Notes: generated by a model from the sequence alone, not told the origin. 64,000 bases of DNA from an uncultured Eubacteriales bacterium (GCA_902767565.1 CACXHY010000005.1:27614-91613), one strand, 5' to 3'; shown: positions 9,727 through 19,427, counted from the first letter of the stretch. A program made the numbers and translations.

Positions 9727-9778
9727 GATGAAATCCTCCTTCAAGTTGTTCCTCAGGATATCTCTCTGGGATGGCTTG

Positions 9779-9807
9779 ATTGTATCACCATTGACCTGAA
9801 ATTGCAA
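9779..9807 (-). promoter_or_regulatory. Ferredoxin promoter
   Basis: On the minus strand TTGCAA (9807-9802), a 17-base spacer, and TACAAT (9784-9779). It is about 50 bases upstream of the ferredoxin start codon. Confidence 0.75.
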
Positions 9808-9865
9808 GGCTTCAGGGCAAAGATTAGTGTCCACAAACCGCATGGTTGTCACATTTCCGACTTAT

Positions 9866-11074
9866 TCAGTCGGTATTGGCCTTGCCTTCCGCGGCTTTCA
9901 TCGCCTGACTGACGGCATCGCGCCAGGAGGGGCGGGCGGGCTGCTTCGGCTCTTCCCGGGCCGGAGCGTTTTCCGGCGGCACCGCTGCCGGGGCGGACGT
10001 TTCGCTCTGCTTTGGCTGCGAAGCACGGCTCTGTGCGCCGGGCTTCGGGCTGATCTCATCCGGGGCGGTACTCCGCGGCCCGTGCGCTTTCGGCGCCCTG
10101 GCCTCGCGGGGAGGCCGTTCGCGGCGATTCTCGCGGAAGCCGCCGGGCTTGCGCTCTTCCTGACGCTGCGGTCCCTCTTCCGCCTGGGCGCGGGCTTCCG
10201 GCGGCACGGTTTCGGCGGGCTCGTCCCCTTCGGCGGCGGAGGCTTCCGCTTTCTGCCGGAGGGCCGGGTTCAGCTCCCTCAGGGCCTCAAGGGTGTAGTC
10301 TTTCGTCTCAAAGCCATCGCCCTTGGAGATCCTGAGCGTGACGGTCTCCTTGATGATGTTGAGATCCGTCACCACGCCGGGCCCGTCGGGGCTTTCCACC
10401 GTCTTGCCCACCCGGGGCATCAGGCGGCGCGTAAACTCGTAACCGTCCTGTTCGTATTTCAGGCAGCACATCAGCCTGCCGCAGATGCCGCTGATCTTGG
10501 TGGGGTTCAGGGAGAGCCCCTGATCCTTCGCCATCCGGATGGAGACCGGCTGGAAGTCGCCCAGAAAAGCGCCGCAGCAGATGGGCCGCCCGCAGGGACC
10601 CAGTCCGCCCAGCATCTTGGCTTCGTCCCGGACGCCGATCTGCCGCAGTTCGATGCGCAGATGGAAGACGCCCGCCAGGTCCTTGACCAGGGAACGGAAG
10701 TCCACGCGCCCGTTGGCGGTGAAGTAAAAGATCAGCTTGGTGTTGTCCAGGGTGAATTGGGTATCCACCAGCTTCATGTCCAGCTGATGCTCCTGGATCT
10801 TTCGCAGGCACACGGCGTGCGCTTCTTTCGCCGCCTTGCGGTTGGCCTGCTCCTGGTCCAGGTCCGCGGCGGTGGCGATGCGCAGCACGCTTTTCAGCGG
10901 CAGGGTCAGGCCCTCCTCGGGGACCTCGTGCACCTCGGTCACGGCCTCGCCGATCTCCATGCCGCGGCTGGTATCCACCACCACGTAATCGCCGGGGCTC
11001 GGCCAGACATTGCCGGGATCGAAAAAGTACAGTTTGCCGGCGTTCCGGAAACGGACGCCCACGATGCTTACCAT
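9866..11074 (-). CDS. ricT: PSP1/RicT (YaaT) family protein with extended basic tail
   Basis: The start is ATG 11074 behind GGAGGAACG, overlapping the holB end by 7 bases. The 402-aa protein opens with VGVRFRNAGKLYFFDPG and contains the Cys-rich PSP1 core (GPCGRPICCGAFLGDF, GICGRLMCCLKYE). In Bacillus RicT acts with RicA and RicF, binds Fe-S clusters and helps control RNase Y; that role is inferred here. The last 130 or so residues are Pro/Glu/Arg-rich and probably disordered, longer than in Bacillus YaaT. Placement next to holB is the standard Firmicutes order. Confidence 0.9.
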   Translation of the reverse strand: MVSIVGVRFRNAGKLYFFDPGNVWPSPGDYVVVDTSRGMEIGEAVTEVHEVPEEGLTLPLKSVLRIATAADLDQEQANRKAAKEAHAVCLRKIQEHQLDMKLVDTQFTLDNTKLIFYFTANGRVDFRSLVKDLAGVFHLRIELRQIGVRDEAKMLGGLGPCGRPICCGAFLGDFQPVSIRMAKDQGLSLNPTKISGICGRLMCCLKYEQDGYEFTRRLMPRVGKTVESPDGPGVVTDLNIIKETVTLRISKGDGFETKDYTLEALRELNPALRQKAEASAAEGDEPAETVPPEARAQAEEGPQRQEERKPGGFRENRRERPPREARAPKAHGPRSTAPDEISPKPGAQSRASQPKQSETSAPAAVPPENAPAREEPKQPARPSWRDAVSQAMKAAEGKANTD

Positions 11075-12084
11075 TGACTGCGTTCCTCCATTACTTTCAG
11101 GAGCAGCTGCTCCCACAGGGCCTGAATGCCCACATTGCTCTCCAGCATCCGGCGTGTGTCCGCCGTCGCGTCCATCAGTTTCACGAATCCCGCGTATTTC
11201 CCGGCGGCTGCGGCTCTCTGCCATTCTTCGGGGAATCCCCGGATCTCCGCCGGATCCCGCCGGTGCAGGCTTACCAGCGTCAGCTCCCGGAGCAGGTCGT
11301 CCAGCGTGTCCAGCGTATCGTTCGCCAGCGCTTTGTCCTCTTTCATCCGTGCGGAGATGACCGGGATATCGGAGCGGCGGGCGAGCCCGAAAAAGTCCCG
11401 CAGGACCTGCTGCCGGCGCTCCCACCATTCTTCGCTGGCGCACAGCCGCAGCGCTCTTCCGACGGATCCGCCGCAGGCGCGGACGGCTGCCTCGGCGCGG
11501 CTCGGATCGGTTTCCGTGCGCGCCAGGATGCGGCGAAGATCCCCGTCGTTCCACCCGTGCAGAGGGATCTCGCGGCAGCGGGAGACCGTGGTGGGCAGCA
11601 GGAGGCCGGGGGAGACGCAGATCAGGATGAAGTACACGCCGGGCGGCGGCTCCTCGATGGTCTTCAGCAGAGCGTTTTGCGCCTGCAGCGTCATGGCGTC
11701 GGCCCGTTCGATCACCACAGCCCGGTTTCCTCCGGACAGGGTGTGCCGACTGACGATCCGGGTCAGCTCCCGGATGTCGGCGATGGGAATGGATCTCTTT
11801 CCCTTTTCTTCCCCGGGGTCGATGGGTTCCCCGGGCCGGATGCGGATGAGATCCGGATGATTCCCGGAGGAAAACCGGAGGCAGGCCGGACAGACTCCGC
11901 ACGGCTTCTCGGCGCCTTCCGCTTCGCACAGCAGGGAGGCGGCGATCAGATCAGCCAGGGAGCGCTTGCCAAAACCGTCCTGCCCGGTGAGGAGCAGGGC
12001 GTGGGGGAGCGTTCCCTCGGGCAGCTCTTTGGTCAGCAGCTGCCACGCGCTCTCCTGGGGGCGGAAATCAGCGGCGGTCAGCAT
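11068..12084 (-). CDS. holB: DNA polymerase III delta' subunit
   Basis: Clamp-loader AAA+ subunit of 338 aa. A P-loop-like GQDGFGKRSLADL is followed by the zinc-binding cysteines CGVCPACL and by IEEPPPGVYFILICVSPGLLLPT, the usual DnaX/HolB block. The C-terminal collar region is less conserved, as expected. It starts at ATG 12084, sharing one base with the darA stop, and overlaps ricT. In Bacillus a small gene (yaaR) sits between darA and holB; it is absent here. Confidence 0.9.
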   Translation of the reverse strand: MLTAADFRPQESAWQLLTKELPEGTLPHALLLTGQDGFGKRSLADLIAASLLCEAEGAEKPCGVCPACLRFSSGNHPDLIRIRPGEPIDPGEEKGKRSIPIADIRELTRIVSRHTLSGGNRAVVIERADAMTLQAQNALLKTIEEPPPGVYFILICVSPGLLLPTTVSRCREIPLHGWNDGDLRRILARTETDPSRAEAAVRACGGSVGRALRLCASEEWWERRQQVLRDFFGLARRSDIPVISARMKEDKALANDTLDTLDDLLRELTLVSLHRRDPAEIRGFPEEWQRAAAAGKYAGFVKLMDATADTRRMLESNVGIQALWEQLLLKVMEERSQW

Positions 12085-12416
12085 CAGATCTTGATGAACT
12101 GATCCACGGAGAGCACAAAGACCGTGGCGCCGCCGACCGTCACCTCGATGGGGAAGGCCGCGTAAGCCGTGCCGTTGATCGCGCTCATGGGCGTGTGTGC
12201 CGGGGACATCTGCTGACGGCTCCGGCAGACCTTCTCGATCACGGCGAGACAGGCCTCCAGCCGATCATCATCCACGCCGCACAGCAGCGTGGTGTTCCCG
12301 GCTCTCAGAAAGCCGCCGGTGGTGGCCAGCTTCGTCACGCCGAAGCCTTCGTCCATCATGGTTCCCACCAGCCGGTTGGCGTCTTCGTCCTGCACGACCG
12401 CAATGATCAGCTTCAT
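12084..12416 (-). CDS. darA: Cyclic-di-AMP receptor DarA (PII-like)
   Basis: 110-aa PII-like protein of the DarA/PstA/YaaQ family, which binds cyclic di-AMP as a trimer. Family hallmarks are MKLIIAVVQDEDANRL, TKLATTGGFLRAGNTTL and the C-terminal EVTVGGATVFVLSVDQF. Start ATG 12416 has AAGGAGG upstream. It is the first gene of a darA-holB-ricT operon read from the promoter at 12456-12484. Confidence 0.94.
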   Translation of the reverse strand: MKLIIAVVQDEDANRLVGTMMDEGFGVTKLATTGGFLRAGNTTLLCGVDDDRLEACLAVIEKVCRSRQQMSPAHTPMSAINGTAYAAFPIEVTVGGATVFVLSVDQFIKI

Positions 12417-12455
12417 AGGGGTGCCTCCTTCGTCTCGCGGAATTCACCGCGCACC

Positions 12456-12484
12456 ATTATAGCGCATATCGGCATGAAAAGCAA
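12456..12484 (-). promoter_or_regulatory. Promoter of the darA-holB-ricT operon
   Basis: Minus strand TTGCTT (12484-12479), 17 bases, TATAAT (12461-12456), about 40 bases before darA. Confidence 0.75.
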
Positions 12485-12623
12485 ATGCCTGCGCAGATCC
12501 GCGGCTGCTGGTCGCAACAGAGAAAAAAACATCTGAATGCAAGCAGGGAATGAAAGAATGATGTTGAAATCAAATGTGTCTGTTTTTGCGACAGTCAATA
12601 GAATCGACAGGAGGAACCCGTTC

Positions 12624-15600
12624 ATGAAGAAGCTGCTGCTTGCCGCGGCGCTGGTGCTGTGCATGCTGTGCGTGTGCACCGCCTTTGCCGTGGAGCTCCC
12701 CGAGGTGGGCGACCAGATCCATGGCTTCACCGTGGTGGAGAAGCGTGATTTTCCGCTGATCGATGCCACTGTGGTCCGCCTGGAGCACGACAAGACCGGT
12801 GCTCAGGTCTACTACATCGCGAACGATGACCCCAACCGCGCGTTTGACCTGGTTTTCCGCACCACCGCCGTGGACAATACCGGTCTGCCCCACGTGTTTG
12901 AGCACGCCACCCTGAGCGGCTCGGAGAAATATCCCTCCGCGGACCTCTTCTTCAACCTCAGCTACCAGACCTACAACAGCTACATGAATGCCAGCACCTA
13001 TGACATCATGACCAGCTATCCGGTGGCGAGCTATTCCGAGGCCCAGCTGCTCCGGCTGGCGGACTTCTATACCGACAGCTGCCTGCATCCCATGATCATG
13101 ACGGACGAGTCCATCTTCCGCACCGAGGCATGGCGCTATCGCCTGAACGACGCGGATGCCGAACTGACCATCGAGGGCACCGTGTACTCCGAGATGCTCG
13201 GCGCGAACACCCTGAGCCGCGCCGCCAACCAGAACGCCTATCGCGCCGCTTTCCCCGGCTCCACGATCGGCAACAACCAGGGCGGCGACAACGACGCCAT
13301 CCCGGATATGACCTGGCAGATGCTCCGGGATTATCACGACACCTATTATCATCCCTCCAACTGCGTCTGCTACCTCTATGGCGACATCGAGGACTACGGC
13401 GCTTTCCTGGCCCTGCTGGACGATGCGTTCGCTCCCTACGACAGGAAAGAGACTTCCTTTGAGGACGTCAACTACACCCCTCTCACCGAGGGCGTGACCC
13501 TGCAGATGCCCTATGCCATGGAGGAAGGCTCCAATACCAGCCGCATCTCCGTGTTCTACTACGTCATTCCCTGCCCCAACGTGACCGAGGACCAGTATGT
13601 CGACTTTGACATGGCCGTCGGTCTGATGAACAGCGACACCTCCGGCCTGATGATCGCGCTGAAGGAAGCCATCCCGCACGGCAGCTTCTCCATCGGCGTT
13701 AACCTGGCCACGCCCGTGCCCGCCGTGATCGTCACCGCCACCGGTGTGGATCCGGAGGATGCGGACACCTTCCGCAGGATCGTGGACGAGCAGATCGTTT
13801 ACACTGCCGAGAACGGCTTCACCGATGAGCAGATCGACGCCGAGGTGGCTGCCCTGGCCATCAGCGTGCGCCTGATGCGTGAAGATGCGGATGTCGGCGT
13901 CGGGTCCGTGATCCCCAGCTTCGCCTACTACTACATGGCCAGCGGCAACCCCTGGTACTACATCGACTACGTCGACTCCCTCGATACCATTGCCGAAAAG
14001 AACGCCGACGGCGTGTACGCCGGCCTGATCGGCGAGCACCTGGTGGGCAATACCGCGTCCGCCTTCGTGGTCACCTATCCCCAGCCCGGCCTCAAGGAAC
14101 AGCAGGACGCCGAGCTCGCCGCCTCCCTCGCCGAAGTCAAGGCCGGCATGAGCGACGATGAGATCGCTGCCCTGGTGGAGAGCTCCAACGCGGAGAAGGA
14201 GTCCAACCCCGACACGCCCGCCATGGTGGCCTCCCTGACCGCCGTGACCAAAGACACCCTGCCCGAAGAGATCAAGACCTATGACATCCATGACTACACC
14301 GACGAAAACGGCGTCCGTCACATCGAGGCCGTGGCCGGCGTGGACGGCATCGGCCAGGTGGATGTGATGCTGAACGCCTCCGGCATCGCCGTGGAGGATC
14401 TGCATTACTTCCGCCTGCTGACCCACATGGTCGGCCAGGTCGGCACCGAGCATCACAGCCGTGCCGAGGTCACGCAGCTGATGAGCCGCTACATGTACAA
14501 CGGCAGCCTGCGCTGCTCCCTGCTCACGGATCCGGAAGGCAATGCCCACCTCTTCTATCGCATGAGCTGGATCGCCGCGGACGACGATCTGCCCGTCGGC
14601 TACGACCTGGCCTATGAGCTGGCCTTCGAGATGGATCTGACCGACACCGAAGCCGTCCTGGCCGCGGTGCGCGCCACCAAGAGCTCTGTCCGCTCCACGC
14701 TGAACGGCGGCTACACCGTCGTCTGGTACCGCCAGATGAGCCGCGGATCCGAGGTCGAACGGCTGTACAGCTACATGAACATGGTCGAGTACTATCAGTT
14801 CCTTGAGTGGGCTGAGGAGATGCTGACCAACGACCCCGACACCTTCATCGCCAACCTGATCCGCGTGCGCGACCAGCTGCGCAACGGCAACAGCGCGGTC
14901 GTGATGTATGCCGGCAGCGAGGAGAGCATCGCCATCAACAAGCCCCTGGCCGATGCCTTCATCGCCCGCCTGGACAATGTGGAGATCGTTCCGGTCTCCT
15001 ATGACGCCGTTCCCGTGCCGGACGCCAACGAGGGCCTGGTCATCGACAGCAACGTGAACTACAACGTCGTCACCGCCGACTTCGCGACCCTGGGCCTGGA
15101 GGGATACACTGCCGACCTGGACGTCGTGTCCGCGTGGGTGGCCGACCAGTACCTGATGCCCCTGCTCCGCGACCAGTACGGCGCCTACGGCGCTTATACC
15201 GGTTCCGACACGGATTACGGCGTGTATATCATCACCTACCGTGACCCCAACGTCAACGAGAGCTTTGCCGTGATCGAGAGCCTGGGCGACATCATCGCCG
15301 CGGATGCCGAGAACCTGGATCAGGAGACCCTTGACGGCTATATCCTCTCTTCCTACAGCGCCTATGCCCAGCCCACCGGCGAGCTGTCCGGCGCGGTCAG
15401 CGCGGAGATAGACTTGCTGGAAGGCACCGATCCCATGGAGAAGGTCACCTGGATGCGCCAGATCAAGGCCATCACCGTGGAGGACGTGCGGCGCTACGCA
15501 TCCATGTACACCCTGCTGGGCCAGTACGGCAGCCGCGGCACCGCGGGCAGCTTCAACACCATCACGGCCAATGCGTCCAACTATGACGCCGTGCTGAACC

Positions 15601-16019
15601 CCCTGGGCATGGCCGCGGCCGAGGAAGTGGCCATCGCGGATATCCCCGAGGACTATCCCTATGCCGTGGATATCGCCGCGGTGCTGGATGCCGGAGCGAT
15701 GACTGCCGATGGCAGCGCCTTCCGTCCCGACGATCCCGCGACCGTGGGCGACCTGGCCTATGCCTTCTACGCGTTGGGCATGCAGGAGAAGCCTGAAAGC
15801 GGCGCCGCCGCCTACGAGCTCTTCGCCGCCTACGGTCTGATGCTCCCCGGCGCCAACGTCGACGACGAGCTGACCTACGACGTTCTGAACCCGCAGCTTC
15901 AGTGCTTCCTGCTCAACGGCTACGGCTTCCAGTTCGACGAAGTCATGTCCGGCGAGGGCGACACCGTCACCCGCGGCGAACTGGCTCACATCCTCTACTA
16001 CATCTGGCTCGAGGAATGA
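12624..16019 (+). CDS. Secreted M16C-type zinc metallopeptidase with SLH-like C-terminus
   Basis: I start at ATG 12624 (GGAGG nearby), giving 1131 aa with a clear signal peptide (KKLLLAAALVLCMLCVCTAFA). The inverted zinc motif HVFEH occurs at about residue 91, in GLPHVFEHATLSGSEKYP, and downstream Glu residues in EGTVYSEM fit the third ligand. The body matches the presequence-protease/M16C type with two paired halves. The last 100 or so residues resemble degenerate S-layer homology modules (AFRPDDPATVGDLAYAFYAL; TRGELAHILYYIW), which suggests cell-wall anchoring. Probable role: extracellular peptide degradation. A terminator follows at 16041. Confidence 0.9.
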   Translation: MKKLLLAAALVLCMLCVCTAFAVELPEVGDQIHGFTVVEKRDFPLIDATVVRLEHDKTGAQVYYIANDDPNRAFDLVFRTTAVDNTGLPHVFEHATLSGSEKYPSADLFFNLSYQTYNSYMNASTYDIMTSYPVASYSEAQLLRLADFYTDSCLHPMIMTDESIFRTEAWRYRLNDADAELTIEGTVYSEMLGANTLSRAANQNAYRAAFPGSTIGNNQGGDNDAIPDMTWQMLRDYHDTYYHPSNCVCYLYGDIEDYGAFLALLDDAFAPYDRKETSFEDVNYTPLTEGVTLQMPYAMEEGSNTSRISVFYYVIPCPNVTEDQYVDFDMAVGLMNSDTSGLMIALKEAIPHGSFSIGVNLATPVPAVIVTATGVDPEDADTFRRIVDEQIVYTAENGFTDEQIDAEVAALAISVRLMREDADVGVGSVIPSFAYYYMASGNPWYYIDYVDSLDTIAEKNADGVYAGLIGEHLVGNTASAFVVTYPQPGLKEQQDAELAASLAEVKAGMSDDEIAALVESSNAEKESNPDTPAMVASLTAVTKDTLPEEIKTYDIHDYTDENGVRHIEAVAGVDGIGQVDVMLNASGIAVEDLHYFRLLTHMVGQVGTEHHSRAEVTQLMSRYMYNGSLRCSLLTDPEGNAHLFYRMSWIAADDDLPVGYDLAYELAFEMDLTDTEAVLAAVRATKSSVRSTLNGGYTVVWYRQMSRGSEVERLYSYMNMVEYYQFLEWAEEMLTNDPDTFIANLIRVRDQLRNGNSAVVMYAGSEESIAINKPLADAFIARLDNVEIVPVSYDAVPVPDANEGLVIDSNVNYNVVTADFATLGLEGYTADLDVVSAWVADQYLMPLLRDQYGAYGAYTGSDTDYGVYIITYRDPNVNESFAVIESLGDIIAADAENLDQETLDGYILSSYSAYAQPTGELSGAVSAEIDLLEGTDPMEKVTWMRQIKAITVEDVRRYASMYTLLGQYGSRGTAGSFNTITANASNYDAVLNPLGMAAAEEVAIADIPEDYPYAVDIAAVLDAGAMTADGSAFRPDDPATVGDLAYAFYALGMQEKPESGAAAYELFAAYGLMLPGANVDDELTYDVLNPQLQCFLLNGYGFQFDEVMSGEGDTVTRGELAHILYYIWLEE

Positions 16020-16040
16020 TCCCCGAACCGTGGATCCCCG

Positions 16041-16075
16041 GCCCGCTCCCGCAAAACGGAGCGGGCCTTTTGCTT
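16041..16075 (+). terminator. Rho-independent terminator after the M16 peptidase
   Basis: GCCCGCTCC (16041-16049) pairs with GGAGCGGGC (16058-16066), followed by CTTTTGCTT. Confidence 0.85.
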
Positions 16076-16102
16076 GACAATCCGGCCCGTGCGGGGCATA
16101 AT
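16074..16102 (+). promoter_or_regulatory. Promoter of DUF512-der-plsY
   Basis: TTGACA (16074-16079), a 17-base spacer and CATAAT (16097-16102), directly after the preceding terminator. Confidence 0.75.
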
Positions 16103-16158
16103 ATAGTGTCGGAGTCTGCTCATCCGGCAGTTTCTCCATCATCTGCAGGAGGTTCCGC

Positions 16159-17463
16159 ATGTCCACCCGCATCACCCATGTCGCCCCGGGATCCATCGCG
16201 GACCGCCTCGGACTGAAGGCGGGCGATATGCTGTGTGCCATTGCCGGGGAGCCGGTCATCGACCAGATCGATTACCAGGCACTGACGGCGGCGGAATCCT
16301 TTCCCATCGACCTGACCCGCGGCGGGGAACCTTTCCGCGTTCAGGTGCGCAAAGGGGACTGGGAGCCCCTGGGCATCACCCTGGATCAGGATGTGATGGC
16401 CCGGCCGCGCCCCTGTCAGAACCACTGCGTGTTCTGCTTCATCGACCAGATGCCGCCCGGCATGCGGGAGACCCTGTATGTCAAGGACGACGACTGGCGG
16501 CTGTCGCTGATGATGGGCAACTACATCACCATGACCAACATGACGGACGAAGAGTTCGACCGGGTGCTTCGCCGGCGGGTGAGCCCGCTCTACATCTCCG
16601 TCCACGCCACCGACCCGGAGCTGCGGACGCGCATGCTGAAGAACCCCCGGGCGGCGCAGCTGCTGCCGCGCCTGCAAAAGCTGAAGGAGGCCGGCATCCG
16701 TTTCCACTGCCAGATCGTGTGCTGCCCCGGATGGAACGACGGAGACGCCCTCGTGCAGACCCTCCGGGAGCTGGCCTCCTTCCGGCCCGCGGCGCAGTCC
16801 GCCGCCCTGGTGCCGGTGGGGCTGACGAGGTTCCGCGACAAGCTGGAGCCTCTGCACGGCTATGACCGGGGATCGGCGGCTGCGCTGCTGGACCGGGTGG
16901 AACCCCTCCGGCAGGAATTCCTGCGCACGATGGGGACGCGCTTCGCCTTCCCGTCGGACGAGTTCTACTGCCTTGCCGGCAGGGAACTGCCGCCGGACGA
17001 GGCCTATGAGGACTACCCCCAGATCGAGAACGGGGTGGGCATGCTGCGGCAGTTTGCCACGGATCTGTTTTTCGCCGCGGAGGATGAGCCGGTCGCGGAG
17101 ACCCCGCCCCGGAGGCTTCATATCGCGTGCGGGACATCTGTGGCGCCCATCATGCAGCGGTGGTGCGATGCCCTCGCCCCCAAGGGCACCACGGTGACCG
17201 TCCGGCCGATCCTGAATCACTATTTCGGCGAAACGATCACCGTCACCGGCCTGATCACCGGGGCCGACCTGGCGGAGCAGGTGCGGGACGTGGAAGCGGA
17301 CGCTGTCCTCATCTGCCGCAATATGCTGCGGGCAGAGGGGGATCTGTTCCTGGATGATCTGAGCCTGGACGATGTCCGCGGCATGATCCGCTCCCCCCTG
17401 CGGGTGGTGGGCAACACCGGCGAGGCCCTCTGGCGCGCCATCAGCGGACTGGAAGGATGGTAA
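16159..17463 (+). CDS. DUF512 protein (PDZ-like plus radical-SAM-like)
   Basis: A 434-aa protein in three parts. An N-terminal PDZ-like segment (THVAPGSIADRLGLKAGD) is followed by a radical-SAM-like cysteine cluster, CQNHCVFCFIDQMP, and a TIM-barrel-like region. The C-terminal DUF512 region includes the IACGTSVAP and GLITGADL blocks. The biochemical function is unknown. Immediate proximity to der (one base apart) and plsY is the common Firmicutes context. ATG 16159 follows GCAGGAGG. The cysteines suggest a [4Fe-4S] cluster. Confidence 0.9.
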   Translation: MSTRITHVAPGSIADRLGLKAGDMLCAIAGEPVIDQIDYQALTAAESFPIDLTRGGEPFRVQVRKGDWEPLGITLDQDVMARPRPCQNHCVFCFIDQMPPGMRETLYVKDDDWRLSLMMGNYITMTNMTDEEFDRVLRRRVSPLYISVHATDPELRTRMLKNPRAAQLLPRLQKLKEAGIRFHCQIVCCPGWNDGDALVQTLRELASFRPAAQSAALVPVGLTRFRDKLEPLHGYDRGSAAALLDRVEPLRQEFLRTMGTRFAFPSDEFYCLAGRELPPDEAYEDYPQIENGVGMLRQFATDLFFAAEDEPVAETPPRRLHIACGTSVAPIMQRWCDALAPKGTTVTVRPILNHYFGETITVTGLITGADLAEQVRDVEADAVLICRNMLRAEGDLFLDDLSLDDVRGMIRSPLRVVGNTGEALWRAISGLEGW

Positions 17464-17464
17464 T

Positions 17465-18796
17465 ATGGCAAATCCCCTGATCGCGATCGTGGGGCGCCCC
17501 AATGTGGGCAAGTCCACGTTCTTCAATAAAGTGGCGGGCCGCCGCATCTCCATCGTGGAGGATACCCCCGGCGTGACCCGGGATCGCATCTACACCGACG
17601 TGGAGTGGCAGGGCCGGAAGCTGACCCTGATCGACACGGGCGGCATCGACATCCACTCCGACGACGTGTTCCTTCGCCAGATGCGGCAGCAGGCGCAGAT
17701 CGCCATCGAGACGGCGGACGTGATCTGCTTCTTCGTGGACGGCCGCAGCGGCCTGACCGACGAGGACCGGGACGTGGCGAACCTGCTTCGCCGCAGCCAA
17801 AAACCGGTGCTCCTGGTGGTCAACAAGATCGACCACATCTCCCAGGCGGACCGGGCCTATGAGTTTTACGAGCTGGGCCTGGGCGACCCTCTGGCCATCA
17901 GCGCGGCGAATATGATGGGCCTGGGCGACCTGCTGCAGGCGGTCTGCGATCGGCTTCCTCCGCCCTCTGAGGACGAGGAGGATGAGCAGCACGTCATGCA
18001 GCTGGCGGTGGTGGGGCGCCCCAACGTGGGCAAGAGCTCGCTGACTAACCGCCTGCTCGGGCAGGAACGCTCCATGGTCTCCGACATCGCGGGCACCACG
18101 CGCGACGCCATCGACACCCTGCTTGTCGGCCCGGACGGAAACCGCTACAACGTCATCGATACCGCGGGCATTCGCCGCAAGAGCCAGGTGGAGGACGAGA
18201 GCCTCGAAAAGTACAGCGTTCTGCGCGCCATCGCCGCCATCGAACGCTGCGACGTGGCCCTGCTGCTGATCGACGCTCAGGAGGGCGTGACCGAACAGGA
18301 CACCAAGATCGCCGGCATCATCCACGACGAGGGCCGGGCGGCCGTCATCGTCGTGAACAAGTGGGATGCCATCGAAAAGGACACCAACACCATGGAAACC
18401 TTCCGCAAGGAGGTATACGACGCGCTGAAATTCATGGACTATGTGCCGGTGATCTTCCTCTCGGCCAAAACAGGCCAGCGGGTGAACACCGTGCTGGACA
18501 CCTGTGACCGGGTCTGGGCCCAGTGGAGCAAGCGCATCCCCACCGGCGTGCTGAACGATGTCCTGGCCGACGCCACGACCGACGTACAGCCCCCGGCCCA
18601 GAACGGACGCAGGCTCAAGATCTACTATGTGACCCAGCAGAGCGCCTGTCCGCCCACCTTCGTCTTCTTCGTCAACGACGAGAAGCTGATGCATTTCGCC
18701 TACAAGCGCTATCTGGAGAACTACTTCCGCAAGACTTTCGACTTCAGCGGCACACCCCTGCGCTTCATCATCCGCGAGCGCACCAAGGAGGGCTGA
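17465..18796 (+). CDS. der: Ribosome-biogenesis GTPase Der (EngA)
   Basis: A 443-aa double GTPase for 50S assembly. Both G domains are intact: GRPNVGKST near the N-terminus with DTGGI and NKID, and a second GRPNVGKSS at about residue 182 with DTAGI and NKWD. The C-terminal KH-like domain is present (RLKIYYVTQQSACPPTFVFF). The start codon lies just after the DUF512 stop and plsY follows after two bases, so the three genes form one transcription unit. Confidence 0.97.
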   Translation: MANPLIAIVGRPNVGKSTFFNKVAGRRISIVEDTPGVTRDRIYTDVEWQGRKLTLIDTGGIDIHSDDVFLRQMRQQAQIAIETADVICFFVDGRSGLTDEDRDVANLLRRSQKPVLLVVNKIDHISQADRAYEFYELGLGDPLAISAANMMGLGDLLQAVCDRLPPPSEDEEDEQHVMQLAVVGRPNVGKSSLTNRLLGQERSMVSDIAGTTRDAIDTLLVGPDGNRYNVIDTAGIRRKSQVEDESLEKYSVLRAIAAIERCDVALLLIDAQEGVTEQDTKIAGIIHDEGRAAVIVVNKWDAIEKDTNTMETFRKEVYDALKFMDYVPVIFLSAKTGQRVNTVLDTCDRVWAQWSKRIPTGVLNDVLADATTDVQPPAQNGRRLKIYYVTQQSACPPTFVFFVNDEKLMHFAYKRYLENYFRKTFDFSGTPLRFIIRERTKEG

Positions 18797-18798
18797 CC

Positions 18799-19410
18799 AT
18801 GAGCGAACCATTGAAGTACATCCTCATCGGCGTGATCGCCTATCTGATCGGCTCGGTCTCCACGGGCATCATCGTTTCAAAGATCAACAACGGTCCGGAT
18901 CTGCACAAGGTGGGCAGCCACAACACGGGTGCCACCAACGTCCAGCGGGTGATGGGCACGAAAGAGGGCCTGATCGTCTTCCTCGGCGACTACCTGAAGG
19001 CGGTGTTGGCCTGCCTCATCGGCCTGTGGATCGCCGGAAAGGTCGAAGGCGCGATGCTGGCGGGGCTGTGCGTGGTCATCGGGCACAACTGGCCGGTCTT
19101 CTTCGGCTTCAGGGGCGGCAAGGGCGTCTCCTGCTCCATCGCGGTGATGATGGTCTGCTTCCCGATCCCCGCCCTGCTGTGTTACGCTTTGGGCATCGCG
19201 CTGATCGCGATCTGGCGTTACGTGTCCGTGGCCTCCATGGCGGTCCTGCTCAGCTATGCCCTGATGATGACCTTCCTCGGGTCCGGCGGCAGCTGGCTGA
19301 TCATTGCCTGGGCCTGGCTGCTGGCCGTTCTCTGCTTCGCCCGGCATCACGAGAACCTCGACCGCCTCGCCCGCGGCACCGAGCGCATGCTGGGAGATAA
19401 GGCGAAGTGA
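18799..19410 (+). CDS. plsY: Glycerol-3-phosphate acyltransferase (acyl-phosphate dependent)
   Basis: PlsY transfers an acyl group from acyl-phosphate to glycerol-3-phosphate, the first step of phospholipid synthesis. I choose ATG 18799, giving 203 aa with about five transmembrane helices. The family motifs are present: IGSVSTGIIVSK, GSHNTGATNVQRVMG (glycerol-phosphate site) and GHNWPVFFGFRGGKGV. The frame extends upstream into der, but without family sequence. The gene is followed by a strong terminator. Confidence 0.95.
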   Translation: MSEPLKYILIGVIAYLIGSVSTGIIVSKINNGPDLHKVGSHNTGATNVQRVMGTKEGLIVFLGDYLKAVLACLIGLWIAGKVEGAMLAGLCVVIGHNWPVFFGFRGGKGVSCSIAVMMVCFPIPALLCYALGIALIAIWRYVSVASMAVLLSYALMMTFLGSGGSWLIIAWAWLLAVLCFARHHENLDRLARGTERMLGDKAK

Positions 19411-19427
19411 TCGGATCACGACATGAC

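Noticed and set aside
12570..16259. A 1229-codon open frame on the minus strand opposite the M16 peptidase
   Set aside because: It is rich in His, Val and Gly in the pattern produced by the complement of a GC-rich gene, has no ribosome site or family motif, and the opposite frame is a clear peptidase.
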